A stretch of 64,000 bases of DNA from Boswellia sacra (GCA_013180625.2 SNVD02007458.1:186001-250000); one strand, 5' to 3'; shown: positions 45,866-57,918, counted from the first letter of the stretch. The notes: generated from the letters alone by a model not told the origin. A program made the numbers and translations.

Positions 45866-46778
45866 TATTAGTGTTAATTTGACACGTGGCAAATTTCATG
45901 AATGTGCAATGCATGTGACTAAATTTTGTTTTTGTCATCTTGTGATTAAACATTAATTTGGATCTTTTATATTAGGAGAATTTTAACTAGACTAGGATAA
46001 CTTGATTTGGTATTCTAATTGAATAGGAAGTTTTATAATGATCGTATCTTATTAGATTAGGATATTCTTTCTAGTATTATAGTTTAATTAGGATACTATC
46101 ATTTTACTTCCTATATTGTTTGATATTTATCTAATAATCTCATTTGAGTTTTGCAAGATGTTGATGATGATTATGATTGTTGATTACGTGAATAGTATAG
46201 CTGTTCACGCAGGCTATATAAAGGTGAAGTACTCAAGGCTTAAAAGTATGCAAAAGGGTGGTGTTTTGTATAGAAAACATTGAGAGCACTTGAGTGTCTT
46301 TGTTTTTCAAGATCTTCATTGTAAAATCTTTATGATTTTGTGTGTTTAGACTATGCATAACTCGTGTGCGTTAAGTATGTGCATAGATCTGATTTGTGAG
46401 AGTTGTTGAGCCGTGTAAGCTTAAGAGAGTTGAGTGATTATATGATTCTGTAATAGATATCGTTGTTATGTCTGACTAAACTGTTGTAGTTAAGTCCGAC
46501 GAGTCTGTGAAGAGCAACATCATAAGAGTGTGCGAAGGACTTTGGCTGTGATCAAGCGTGATCAAATTTGCATAGATTAGGTTAGTGAGTGAGAAGGTTA
46601 TTACTACTGTAAAGAGTCCTAAGTCAAGTGTAAACATATACAGCATAGTGAATTGCAACTCTTGTTGCCCGTGAATGTCGGCTGGTTGATAGCCGAACCA
46701 CGTAAAATTCTCTATTCTATTATTACTAACTGTTTCAGTTACGTTTGTGATAACTAACCATAACTGTGAAAACTAACA
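45866..46778 (+). repeat. 5' LTR of copia C
   Basis: It begins TATTAGTG (the 3' copy keeps TGTTAGTG) and ends AACTAACA. The TATA-like gctatataaaggtgaag at about 46213 fits the promoter of the element. Confidence 0.9.
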
Positions 46779-46838
46779 ATTAGTATCAGAGTAGGTTCAC
46801 TGACATACTAGTGTAGATCAAGCTTTTCTTTTACAGGT

Positions 46839-47606
46839 ATGGAAGGACTATGGAATGGAAGTTCAGTCACTCAACCACTGGAAGGACTACGGAATGGAAG
46901 TTCAGTCACTCAACCACCGTTGCTTAAAGATGAAAATTACACCTATTAGAAGGTTAAGATAAAGATCTTTTTGAAATCCCTTGATGATAGAGTGTGGATC
47001 AGCATTGTTCATGGATGGACACCACCAAAGAAGACCAATGAAGCTGAACAACGAGTTGAAAAACCTGAAAACGATTGGGCTGAAGCCGAATATAGACTGT
47101 CAAGCTGAAATTCTAAGGGAATCAATGCCATCTTTAGCGCTATCAACATTCATCAATTTGGGTTGATCTCAAAGTGTACAACCGTAAAGCAAACATGGGA
47201 TATTCTTGAGGTAAAGCATGAAGGAACAGAAAAGGTAAAAGATTCTAAATTACTTACCTTGACTTCAAAATTTAAGAATCTTACTATGCATGAAGATGAA
47301 ACTATAAGTGATTTTCATACTAGACTTTGCGAAATAACTAATGCTGCTTATATGCTTGGTGATGAATATTCTGAGGCTAAAAAAGTAAGAAAGATCCTTA
47401 GATCTTTACTAGATAAATTTCAACCTAAGGTAACACCCATTAAAGAAAGCAATAACATGAAGACCATGAGGGTTAATGAACTACTTGATTCTCTTCAAGC
47501 GTATGAGATGGGACTAAAATCAAGAAGAAAGAAAAGAGCATTACTTTTTGTGCCACTTCAGTTTAGACAGTCACCTAAGATTCAACCAATTTGGGTTAAA
47601 AAATAG
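46839..47606 (+). pseudogene. gag of copia C (broken)
   Basis: The ATG at 46839 opens a frame with a direct 42-bp tandem duplication (GLWNGSSVTQP / GLRNGSSVTQP), then a stop near 46947. The UBN2/DUF4219-type gag follows: RVWISIVHGWTPP, GINAIFSAIN and then, in an open frame from 47163, CTTVKQTWDILEVKHEG with LTSKFKNLTMHEDETISDF. The zinc knuckle expected after RRKKRA is absent, because the text jumps to PIWVKK and the protease side, suggesting an internal deletion. Confidence 0.85.
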
Positions 47607-47639
47607 GTAACTGCATACAATGTTGCATTTACTACTTTA

Positions 47640-50600
47640 AAACCCACGGCTAATGATTTTTGATATTTTGACAGTGGATGCTCAAGACACATGAAAGGGA
47701 ACAAGAACTTCTTGAAAGACATCAGATCTTATAAGGAAGGGACAGTCACGTTTGGTGATGGAGCTAAAACCAAAGTGTTAGGTAAAGGTACTTTGTGTGT
47801 TGAAGGTTTGCCTAAGTTAGAAAATGTTTTGTTTATCGAAGGGCTGAAAGCTAATTTATCAGCATTAGCCAAATTTGTGATGATCAATTTGAGGTGAAAT
47901 TTACAAAAAGCAAATGCATTGTTTTAGACAAACATATATGGAAATTGCATTCTTAAAAGCACACGATCAAATGACAATCGTTATTGGTTGACAAACATTA
48001 ATTCATTTTTTGCTAAAATATCAGATTGAGAGTTATGGCATCAAAAGCTAGGACACATAAAATATAGAGACTTAGTTAAGTTAACTAAGAATGGAGCAAT
48101 TAAGGGTGTTCTAACTCTTGATGACAAACTAAATCGTATTTGTGGACCATGTCAGTTAGACAAACAAATAAGAGGATCACATAGCTCTAACACATACCTT
48201 AGCACTTCTAAGATTCTAGATTTGTTGCATATAAAACTTATGGTACTCATGCAAATTGAGAGCATTGTAGGAAAAAGGTATGTTTTTGTTGTTGTTGATG
48301 ACTTTTCAAGGTTTACTTGGGTTGATTTCATTCGTAAAAATCTGACACATTTGAAGTTTTCAGAAACTTATATGTTAAACTTGAGAATGAACAAAATGGG
48401 AACATTGGTAGAATTGTAAAAATTTGAAGTGATCATAGGAAAGAATTCGAAAATGTTTCCTATGTAGATTTTTGTAAATTTCATGGTACATCTCATGAAT
48501 TTTTAGCTCTTAAGACACCTGAACAAAATGTAGTGGTAGAGCGAAAGAACAGAACTTTACAAGAGATGGCAAGGGTCATGTTGAATAGCAAAAGGCTAAC
48601 AAAAAGGCTATAGGCAGAAGCTATCAGCATAGCATGCTATATCTCCAATAGAGTGTTCTTACGACTTAGAACAACACAAACCCCCTATGAAATTCTCAAA
48701 GGAAGAAAACCTAACCTTAAATATTTTCATGCTTTTGGGTCCAGATGCTTTATTCTTAATGATAGGGAGCAATTGGGCAAGTTTGATGCCAAAAGCGATG
48801 AATGAGTTTTTGTTGGATACTCAACCAATAACAAGGCTTATCGTGTTTACAACTTGAGAACTAAAACCATTATGAAATCATCCGATGTAATGTTTGATAA
48901 TACTAATGATTTCTCTATTTATTTGCAAGAAAAATAGATTATTAGTTTGACGGAGGATGCAGATGATACAGAAGATTTGAACTCAATTGCTACAGACTAC
49001 AAAACAGAATCAGTTACAACTGGTACAACTAGTGCAGTTAACTTAGATAAAACTGAACCATCAGACAATGCTGATCTGGACAAAAATCAAATGAGAGATG
49101 TTGGTATTAGAAAATATCCTCATACATAGACTCAAAAGGTACATTCCACAACTTTAATCATTGGAAGTCCAGAAAGTACAATGAGAACAAGAAGCAAGGT
49201 GAGAAATATGGTAAGTCATACTTGTTATGTCTCTTTAATAGAACCAAAGAATGTCAATGAAGCATTAAAAGAATATGTTTGGATAAATAAGATGCAAGAA
49301 GAATTGAATCAATTTGAAAGAAACAAAGTATGGGTATTAGTTCCTAGACCAAAAGATGAAATGTTATAGGAACTAAATGAATCCTTAAAAACAAAACTGA
49401 TGAAAATGGACAAGTCATTAAAAACAAAGCTAAATTAGTTGCACAAGGTTACACTCAAATTGAAAGGATTTATTTTGAGGAAACGTTTGCACCTATTGCT
49501 AGACTTGAATCTGTTAGGTTGCTACTTGTTATTGCATGCTTGTTGAATTTTAAATTGTTTCAAACAGATGTGAAGACAGCCTTCTTGAATGGCTATCTTA
49601 ATGAAGAGGCTTATGTTGAACAACCTAAGGGATTTATTGATCCTAAACATCATAATTTTGTGTATAAGCTTCATAAAGCATTGTATGGTTTGAAACAAGC
49701 TTTGTATGAGAGATTAACTAGCTTCTTGATTCAAAAAGGATACACTAGAGGAAGTAATGATAAAACGTTATTAATTAAACATGCTTCAACTTATTTAACT
49801 ACTGCTCAAGTGAATGTTGATGATATTATCTTCGGTTCTACTAACAAAGTCAAAACTAATGAGTTTTTTTGAGCTAATACAGAGTGAATTCGAGATGAGT
49901 ATGGTAGGTGAGTTGAATTTCTTTCTTGGTTTACAAGTGAAGCAACTTGAAAATGGAATATTTATTTCACAATCAAAGTATGCTAAAAACTTTGTAAAGA
50001 AATTTGAACTGAATAAGGCCAAGGCACTTAGAACTCCTATAAGTTCCAACATCAAGCTTACAAAAGAGAATGTAGGTAATGATGTTGATTCAAGCCTTTA
50101 CATAAGCATAATTAGAAGCCTCTTATACCTGACTGCAAGCAGAGCAGATATTAGTTTCAATGTTAGATTATGTGCTTGTTTTCAGTCATGTTTGAAAGAA
50201 CTACATTTATCAGCAGTAAAGAGAATTATCAGGTATGTTCATGGGACATCTAATTTTGGAATATGGTTTACTAAGGACACAAATACATATCTTGCAAGTT
50301 ATAGTGATACAAATTGGGCAGGAGACATAGATTATAGGAAAAGCACTTCGGGTGGTTGTTTTTACCTAGGCAATAATCTGGTTTCTTGGCACAGCAAGAA
50401 GCAAAATAGCATCTCTTTATCCATAGTAGAGGCTGAATATATAGCCGCTGAAAGCTGCTGCACTCAATTACTTTGGATGAGACAAATGATAAGTGACTAT
50501 AGTATTAATCAAGATTCAATAACCTTGTTTTGTGATAACACTAGCATGATTAATATCCCAAAAAATCCAGTCCAACATTCTAGAACTAAGCACATTGATA

Positions 50601-50761
50601 TAAGGCATCATTTCATTAGAGAGCTTGTTGAATCCAAAACAATCCACATTGAACATATCTCTATTGAGAATCAATTAAATGACTTGTTTACTAAAGCACT
50701 TGATACATTAAGATTTGAAAAAGCAAGAAAAGCCATTGGCATTTGTCAATTATTTGCATAA
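47640..50761 (+). pseudogene. pol of copia C: protease, integrase, RT, RNase H
   Basis: The protease motif FDSGCSRHMKG is near 47670, followed by VTFGDGAKTKVLG. The integrase has LWHQKLGHI and CGPCQ (HHCC finger, about 48035-48160), VVVDDFSRFTWVDF and VVERKNRTLQEMARV with the catalytic Glu. The RT has TDVKTAFLNGYLNEEAYVEQ (about 49570) and VDDIIFGSTN (49816). RNase H has SYSDTNWAGD, AEYIAAES and FCDNTS. The last 315 codons (49814-50761) are intact through the RT end and RNase H. Stops or shifts lie near 47900, 48420, 48614, 48936, 49367 and 49870. Confidence 0.9.
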
Positions 50762-51385
50762 ACACTGTGTTTAGCTATGTTATTTATATCTACAACATCA
50801 TTAGTCAATTTTTCAATTTAAGCACGATTGAGCTACTTTGATCATCTAAATTTGCTAGTAATTTAATGTCAAAACTAGAGAAGGCTACCAGTTATGATGT
50901 TTGAAAGCTATCCTTAGAGAGTAGCTTCAATGTATCTAGAAAATATGTTGAGGCAACCGACTCCAATGGAAGAGGGCTATCTCATTTCACATGTAAAAAT
51001 TACTGGTTTAACAAAAGTAAGTCTTGTTCATATTAATGTTTGTGTGTGTAAGAAGCATGCTCATATTGACCACTCAACATAATTGTATGTTAAGATGATA
51101 AAGACTGATGATAATATAAGTTTAATAAGCTCTGATGCATGCTTGGTTTTAAAATGACTCTATGAAGCTTAGATATTTCAGTTATGTAAAGTTTCATTGT
51201 TTTCAGTTATCTGCAGTATAACTTTCAACCAATGCTTCATGTCTGACTCTGTTTTATTTTCTTATGTGTTGATGTGTTAATAAGATGAACCACGTCAGCA
51301 AGGTCATTTTAAGGGAAAGTTTGTTCAGTGGCAGGAAGAATTTGGTGATTTAAAAGCTCATGATCTTATAAGATTGCCTTGATTA

Positions 51386-52590
51386 ATGAAGATTTTCAAA
51401 AGTTTGTTCAAGAATTTCTATGTCAATATTTTGCCATGCATTGATGATCCTAGGAGTTATTACTATCATAAGGTTTATTGTAGAGGAAAGTTTATTAGAT
51501 TTTCTCATAATGTCATAAACCAGTTTTACGAAATTCCTATTGGTATTTAGTATACTGTTGGCAATGATTTGAATATAAGTGAGGTCACATATGAACTAAC
51601 TAGAAGTAGAAAGGTTCGCTGAAATCCACATGATGGCATAGATAAAAAAAACATTTGATTTTGAAATATCGATTGTTGCACTTGCATAAAATCACTCGAT
51701 TAAATTGTTTCCCATCCACACACCAAAAAAAAGTTAGAGAGGATAGAGCCAAGTTTCTTTACTGTCTTGGAACAAATCAACCAATTAATATTGGATTGTG
51801 GATGTATAACTATATTGTTCAAGTTGCAACTTATCTATCTCATCAATAACTCTTGGTTTTGCTTTGTTTAATTCATGCATTATTTATGCAAAATGAGACT
51901 GAATTGGAAGATGATGAGATTACAAAAGAAATTCTACCAACCATCAAGAAAGGTTTCATGACGAGGATTAAAAATGTTCCTGAGGGGGAGGGAATGCCTC
52001 AAAGACAACCCAAATAGAGGATAAATCCTAGAACACATCAGATAGCATCTATCATTGAATAGCTTACTGTAATCACTTTTTCTTTAGCTGATCTTGTTTA
52101 GGAAAATCAAGCTGTCAAAAGCAAGCTACAAAGTCTTGAAGAGAAGCTTGAGAGCAAAGCAAGTGGTGAAACATCAATGAAGAAAAGGAAGAGAAAGGAC
52201 AAGAAGAGGAGTAAAAAGCAATTCAAACCAGTTACTGAAAAGTCATTTTAAAAGTCAGTAGCTGAAACTCCCAAACCATTAGAACCTGCATCAACTCCTG
52301 TTACATCTCTACCTCATGTCACACAACAAGCTACTGAAACCTTGGTGGACATTTCCCAGAAGACTAAAACTACAACAGAGAGACAAGCCAAAGAGATTCG
52401 TGAGACAGTTGCTGTTGTTGCTACTTCTACTGAAACTAGTGCTTAGCCAGCTACCACATCAACTCCTGCTGATACTTCTCCCAAACTAGCATTCACCCGC
52501 TAGAAGACTACTGCTAGAAAGACCGCATTGCGCCCCTCAAAGTTGCCTGTGCGCAAGTCTGCCTCAATTGAATTCAATTTAACTGCATCA
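51386..52590 (+). pseudogene. Post-pol ORF region of copia C (plant transposon-protein-like, then Lys-rich coiled coil)
   Basis: From 51386 a 54-codon frame reads NFYVNILPCIDD, YYYHKVYCRGKFIRFS and NVINQFYEIP, ending TAG at 51548. The pattern matches the putative plant transposon protein domain (PF20167-like) often encoded in plant retroelements. After stops, a second stretch (51880-52560) has a charged coiled coil (KSKLQSLEEKLESKASG), a basic cluster (KKRKRKDKKRSKK) and a Pro/Thr/Ser-rich tail with TARKTALRPSKLPVR. This is the position of the envelope-like or unknown ORF of Sireviruses. It is not intact. Confidence 0.6.
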
Positions 52591-53180
52591 AAGTTCATTA
52601 CATTTTGTTCATCTTTTATGTGCTTTGTATTTTTTTTTTTTTGGCACTTGTTATGAAACCAAGAGAGAGTATAGTAGAGCATACTAGAGTAGAGTTTATA
52701 TGAATGTTATGTTTCTACGCTTCGGATTTAATAATTTTTGTTGATAAATTTGTAGGAACATGATTTGTGGTTGAATTGCTATGCTATGCAGTTTATGATT
52801 GTGATATTTTTGTAGGTTTAATGTTTGATTAGGGGAGAGTGACAGTTCATAATTGTTTGTGATGTTGAGCATGATTGTGAGACTAAGTAATTGATATTAT
52901 GTTGATTTTATATGTTGCTTTAAGTTAATTGCAAAACAGTTTGCACAGCACAAGTTAGTGATGTTCTGTATCTTATATGTGTTTTTGTGCAGATACCGGA
53001 CCATTTAGTTATGTTATTTCAGTTACGCCTGTTATAACTGCAAGTTGGTTATTCTTGTTTTTGTGAAATTTTTGACTAAGTGTTTACATTTTGTTTTCAG
53101 TTGTCTTACACTTCACCATGCATGATTTTGTTCACAGAAACATGTAAATGTTTTCATCACAAGATGCCGAAGGGGGAGAT

Positions 53181-54092
53181 TGTTAGTGTAAATGTGACAC
53201 TTGGCAAATTTCATGAATGTGCAATGCATGTGACTAAAATTTATTTTTGTCATCTTGTGATTAAACATTAATTTGGATATTTTATATTAGGAGAATTTTA
53301 ACTAGACTAGGATAACTTGATTTGGTATTCTAGTTGAATGAGAAGTTTTATATTGACCGTATCTTATTATATTAGGATATTCTTTCTAATATTCTAGTTT
53401 AATTAAGATAATGTCTTTTTACTTCTTAGATTGTTTGATATTTATCTAATAATCCTATTTGAGTTTTTTAGGACTTTGATGATGATCAGGATTGTTGATT
53501 ACATAAATAATATAGTTGTTCATGCAGGCTATATAAAGATGAAGCACTCAAGGCTTAAAAGTAGGCAAGAGAATAGTGTTTTGTGTAGAAAACGTTGAGA
53601 GCACTTGAGTGTCTTTGTTTTTCATGATCTTCATTGTGAAATCTTTACGATTTTGTGTGTTTAGATTGTGCATAATTCATGTGCATTGAGTATGTACATA
53701 GATCTGATTTGTGAGAGTTATTAAGTCGTGAAGCTTAAGAGAGTTTAGTGATTACATGATTCTATAACAGTTATCGTGGTTATGTCTGACTAAACCGTTG
53801 TACTTAAGTCCGACGAGTCTGTGAAGAGTAACATTAGAAGAGTGTGCAAAGGACTTTGGTTGTGATCAAGAGTGATCAAGTTTACATAGATTAGGTTAGT
53901 GAGTGAGCGAGTTACTACTACTGTAAAGAGTCTTAGGTCAAGTGTAAACACATAAAGTATAGTGAATTGTAACTCTTGTTGTCTACGGATATAGGCTGGT
54001 TGATAGCGGAACCACGTAAAATTCTCTGTTCCGTTATTATTAACTGTTTCAGTACGTTCGTGATAACTAACCATACACTGCGAAAACTAACA
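53181..54092 (+). repeat. 3' LTR of copia C
   Basis: It begins TGTTAGTGTAAATGTGAC after the purine tract and ends AAAACTAACA before CCGAC. Compared with the 5' LTR it differs mainly by scattered transitions. Confidence 0.9.
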
Positions 54093-54439
54093 CCGACAGT
54101 GATTTTGAATTTTATTTTTATTATTTTTATAATAATATATTAATAAATATAATTTACATTATATTATGATTTTTAATATTATAATTTTAATTAATTTAAA
54201 TATTAATAGTTATAATCTTTTCATAAAATTATGTACATTTTAGTAATTTTCTTGAAAATCAAATTTTGAAAATCAAATTTACCAAACACTTATATATAGC
54301 TTTTGGATAGCACGGCAATTTTCAAAAGTTAATTTACCAAACACATATATATTTTTTAGATAGTATAACTAACAACTTATTCTCTCCACAACAATTTTCT
54401 ACAACAATTTTTAACAGCACAGCAGTCCAAACACACCCT

Positions 54440-55325
54440 AAATTACAAAAGCTAGTAGAAGGCAACTTTTCAAAATCAGATTTTGAAAAGTTAAAATTTA
54501 GATAGACCAAAATACTAAAATTGTCCTTATAATTTAAGTAAATCTAAAAATATCCTTATATATTAAAAATTCAAAATTAATTAATTAGTTGATATATTAT
54601 AAATTAAATATATTTTAAATTTTTTATAAAACAAATTTTTTTAAAAAATTAAAAACAGTATCGGAGTTGCAGCTGTTCTAGCCATCATCTGCCATTGCTG
54701 GCCTCCATCCTCCTACCGCCGGTGAGTAGACCGACACCGCCACCTGCACTAGAATCATTGAAAGGCACTCTTCTTCAATCCATCGACGTCTTCATCATTG
54801 GTGATCAAAATAAACGGGATTAGACGATTAAAGTTTCGACTTAAAAGAGCACCTTCCGACAATTATGGTGCAGGTGGCGGTGTTGGCCCAATCACCGGGG
54901 GTAGGAGGACGGCGACTGACAACAGTGAAGCTCTAGTGACTTTTTTTTTGCTTTTTTGTTTTCTTATTATTAAAATAATAAATAATTATATTTATTTATT
55001 AAGCATTATAATTTTATTTTAAATAATAAATAAATAAACATTAATTTATTTTTTGTTTATTTTTCTAGTAATTTATTATTTGTTATATAAATTTTAATAA
55101 TATTTCTTTTAAAAAAAGTTCACCTTTGTATTTTTACTAAAAATTAGTTTTTGAAAATCAAGTTTACCAAACACATATCCATAGTTTTTGGACAGCACAA
55201 TAATTTTGAAAAGTTAGTTTACCAAACACCCTAAACCTTTTGAGACAGCACAACTGGCAGCTTATTCTTCCTACAGCACTTTTCTACAGTAATTTTCAGT
55301 AGCATAGCAGTCCCAAACACACCCA
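54440..55325. mobile_element. Foldback element 2 with GC-rich centre
   Basis: The right end cagtcccaaacacaccc (to about 55325) matches the right end of element 1, and the left part (gcaacttttcaaaatcagattttgaaaag) matches 45480-45510. The centre (54660-54940) is GC-rich and itself inverted: accgacaccgccacctgca (54730-54748) pairs with tgcaggtggcggtgttggc (54870-54888), and cctcctaccgccggtga pairs with tcaccgggggtaggagg. The left outer end is not resolved and may be shared with element 1. Confidence 0.6.
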
Positions 55326-56063
55326 AAGTTCACATCACCAAATTTGTATTAATTGGCGACCACAATATAATGCTTAATTTTTACCTTTACATATCAATTT
55401 GATTATTCATATTATTTGTGAACTCCAGTAACTCTATACTTTAATTATTTCGAAATCAAAAGTTATTTTACAGTGAATTTTTATTATATCACAATCAAAA
55501 GTTATTTTATACTAGGAAGTAATAATTAGTTATATCACCCAACAACTCGACACCTTGTTATTTAGTGTCAACTAAACTTTAACCGCTTAAATACCAAATT
55601 TTAGAATGCCCCCAAAAGTTTATTTTCTAAAAATTATCATGAAATGTATATTTTCATTTGAAATACTTATTACTAAATTTGCTTTTATATTATTATATCC
55701 TAAATTAAAGTTTAACTAAGATATAATCATATTGTTATTAAAAATATTTTTTCCAATAAGTAATTCTACTAAAAATTAAACACAATTGACAAATTTTAGT
55801 GTTAGAATTTTATTGGTATAGATAAAATTTCTTCCCAAATTTCAATAATATCCTTTCTCTTGTATCGTAATATTAACTTGTGATATTTCAAAAGTTAAAT
55901 ACTATTATAAAATCCTTTACAATAAATTACTTCTTTTGATAAATTTTTAATTGTTGAAGACTGTGTATGTAAGGATTTTTAACCAATAAATTACTTTTTT
56001 AGATAAATTTTTAATCATTGAATTCAATTTTTGAAATAAAATAAATTATAATATGTTTGTGGT
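55326..56063. other. AT-rich intergenic
   Basis: No gene, repeat or element ends were recognised. Confidence 0.4.
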
Positions 56064-56072
56064 ATTAATATA

Positions 56073-56296
56073 GGCTTTGGCTACGGTACATCCGATATAC
56101 CGTACATCATTTTATATAAAAGTTGTAAATAGATATATAAAAGTTGTAAATAAGTAATATGAAAGTTGTAATACAATTTTTATATTTACTAATTTACAAC
56201 TTTTATATAGTTATTTACAACTTTTATTCATCAGTTTACGATTTTTATACAAAAAAAGTGTTGTACCAGTACATTGGATGTACTGTAGACTGACCC
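56073..56296. mobile_element. Mutator-type MITE with perfect 9-bp target duplication
   Basis: ATTAATATA at 56064-56072 and 56297-56305 flanks a 224-bp foldback. The ends ggctttggctacggtacatcc and (inverse) gggtcagtctacagtacatcc pair, followed inward by atcattttatataaaagttgtaaat-type arms. The size, the long inverted repeats and the 9-bp duplication fit Mutator-derived MITEs. The end pattern (ggctac...tacatcc...gtacatc) resembles the ends of the large element at 20757-27330. Confidence 0.85.
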
Positions 56297-56305
56297 ATTA
56301 ATATA

Positions 56306-57400
56306 TATCATTAAGGTATATGTTAAAACTACCCAATTAATATTTATTCATATTAAATATAGAAGAGGTCTCTTTTATATTATTCTGCCATAAACCCCAA
56401 ATATCCTTAAACCTACATTGGCATCGTTAGATAAACTAACGTGTTAACTAAGATGTCAACAAACTAACTCGTTAACTTAATACTTTGGTAGATCATTACC
56501 CAAAAAAAATTAAGATTTAATTTTTGTTCATAAAAGTAATTTCAACAATTGTGATTAAATCTAATATTTGTAATTTTTAAAGTACATGAATTATGTAGGT
56601 TAAATTCAGTCTCAACTGTTGAAATCGCATCAATTAAATAACCTACATTTTTTGTAAAAATTGGGATTCAATCTAACATTTATCATTTTCAAAGTACATC
56701 AATTATGCATATTAGATTCAATCTCAACAATGAAAAGTGTATTTATCCAATGACTAACAAGTTTGTATTAATATATATATAACAAATATGGTATCTTAAA
56801 TCCTTCCCTTAAATAAAATAATTTAATTCAATCAAATCGACAAGTTATAATCACATAAAAGAATCACCTTAATTTTATATTGAAAAGTTTGTATAAACCA
56901 TTTATAAGAGTAATATTAATAAAAAAAAATTACATAAATCTTTTATAAAATAATGAAAACCAACCCACGTATAGATAAAGTATAAATAAAGTAAATTGAT
57001 CAATTAAAACAAGATTAATATTAATAAAAAATTACATAAATCTTTTATAAAATAATGAAAACCAATTCACGTATAAATAAAGTAAATTGATCAATTAAAA
57101 CATGTGCTTAGCAAAATTACTTGGTGTTGAATTAAACAAATTGAAAGTTGGAAAGTCGATGACTTAGCAACAAAGAAAAATTGCGTGAAGATATGAATTC
57201 CAATTAATGTAACCGTGTTTGATGCGTACATTTAATTTGGGTAGCCATGCATGCATGCAAGAGAAAAATTTGAAACAAACTTAATGATTAAGTAAATGTG
57301 AACATAAAATAGCACTCCAATGCGAACGCATACGCTGAAGGTTAGGTGCAGAATGTTAGAATTTTATCTTGAGCCCCAAGTTACGACGACATCCACCGCC
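56306..57400. other. Intergenic upstream of the histidine-rich gene
   Basis: AT-rich. A direct duplication (attacataaatcttttataaaataatgaaaaccaa) occurs at about 56930 and 57030. It may contain distal promoter elements, but none was recognised with confidence. Confidence 0.4.
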
Positions 57401-57408
57401 ATCTTCTA

Positions 57409-57410
<2 letters not shown>

Positions 57411-57439
<29 letters not shown>

Positions 57440-57440
57440 A
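57411..57440 (+). promoter_or_regulatory. TATA repeat in the promoter of the histidine-rich gene
   Basis: ctatatatat...ata runs for about 28 bp and ends 45 bp before the ATG. A TA microsatellite at this distance can serve as the TATA box; its length would be polymorphic. The short leader (tgcttcatcatcttcattcattcaat) is plant-like. Confidence 0.55.
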
Positions 57441-57483
57441 TGCTTCATCATCTTCATTCATTCAATAATTTGAATTAGGCAAA

Positions 57484-57855
57484 ATGTCTCAACAAATTGT
57501 TATTCATCATCAGCCACCTCATCAGCCTCAGCAACACCTTCATGGCGGTCATGGTCAAGGTCATGGTCATGGCCATGGCCATGGTGGGCACTGTGGCATA
57601 CATGCCCATGTATGTGGACATCGCCGAGGTCCTCACGGCCATAGAGGCAAATACATGAGAAGAATATTGTCTCACCATGCTCATCATCATCATCTTCACC
57701 ATCACCCACCTCCTCCTGAGGCGGGACACCATGGTGAGCATGTTCATCGAGGAGGACATCTTGGAGGACACTATCATGGAGGGGGACATCATGTTGCGCA
57801 TCGTCAAATGCATGGCCCTGGAGGAGGACATCATTACCATCACCTTCCTCACTAG
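57484..57855 (+). CDS. Histidine/glycine-rich small protein, putative metal binding
   Basis: This is an uninterrupted 123-codon frame from ATG at 57484 to TAG at 57853-57855. I count 41 His (one third) and 27 Gly, with two Cys (residues 37 and 44) and Arg clusters. Residues 1-20 are Gln/Pro/His-rich; 21-50 are a GH-repeat region (HGQGHGHGHGHGGHC); 63-78 are HHAHHHHLHHHPPPP; 81-123 are GGH/HH repeats. No signal peptide or membrane segment is present, so it is probably soluble. His-rich proteins of this kind commonly bind Zn, Ni or Cu, which is inference here. I do not recognise a named family. A TATA repeat lies upstream, a TA repeat in the 3' region, and a decayed paralog at 43465-43765. It could be a small single-exon gene or one exon of a larger one, but no splice signals are needed. 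Confidence 0.7.
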   Translation: MSQQIVIHHQPPHQPQQHLHGGHGQGHGHGHGHGGHCGIHAHVCGHRRGPHGHRGKYMRRILSHHAHHHHLHHHPPPPEAGHHGEHVHRGGHLGGHYHGGGHHVAHRQMHGPGGGHHYHHLPH

Positions 57856-57918
57856 AGAAATGGAATCGATATAGCCACAAGTAGTACTTGTGGAGTACTG
57901 CAGCGTTGTAAAAGTTTT

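Larger units (their letters stand above)
45866..54092 (+). mobile_element. Ty1/copia retrotransposon C (Sirevirus-like) with an extra 3' gene region
   Basis: LTRs at 45866-46778 and 53181-54092 (913 and 912 bp) are closely similar. The target duplication is CCGAC at 45861-45865 and 54093-54097. The primer-binding site tagtatcagag starts near 46780, and the purine tract gaagggggagat is at 53169-53180. The order is gag, protease, integrase, RT, RNase H (copia), followed by 2.4 kb of post-pol sequence with its own degraded ORFs, as in Sireviruses. It is the best-preserved long element after B, though gag-pol has several stops. Confidence 0.92.
45323..54436. mobile_element. Foldback (hAT/MITE-like) element 1, split by copia C
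   Basis: The left end gagtgtgtttggccctg (about 45323) and right end cagtccaaacacaccct (to about 54436) are inverted. Inner arms also pair loosely (ttttgaaaatcagatttt and its inverse). Host sequence cgacagtg is continuous from 45865 to 54093 once copia C and one CCGAC are removed. Without the insertion it is about 0.9 kb. No transposase is present. Confidence 0.6.

Noticed and set aside
57475..57880. Two minus-strand ORFs of 125-126 residues opposite the histidine-rich gene
   Set aside because: Met-rich and Asp/His-rich translations are the mirror of CAT/CAC/GGN codons; only the plus-strand frame starts with a sensible ATG context downstream of a TATA repeat.
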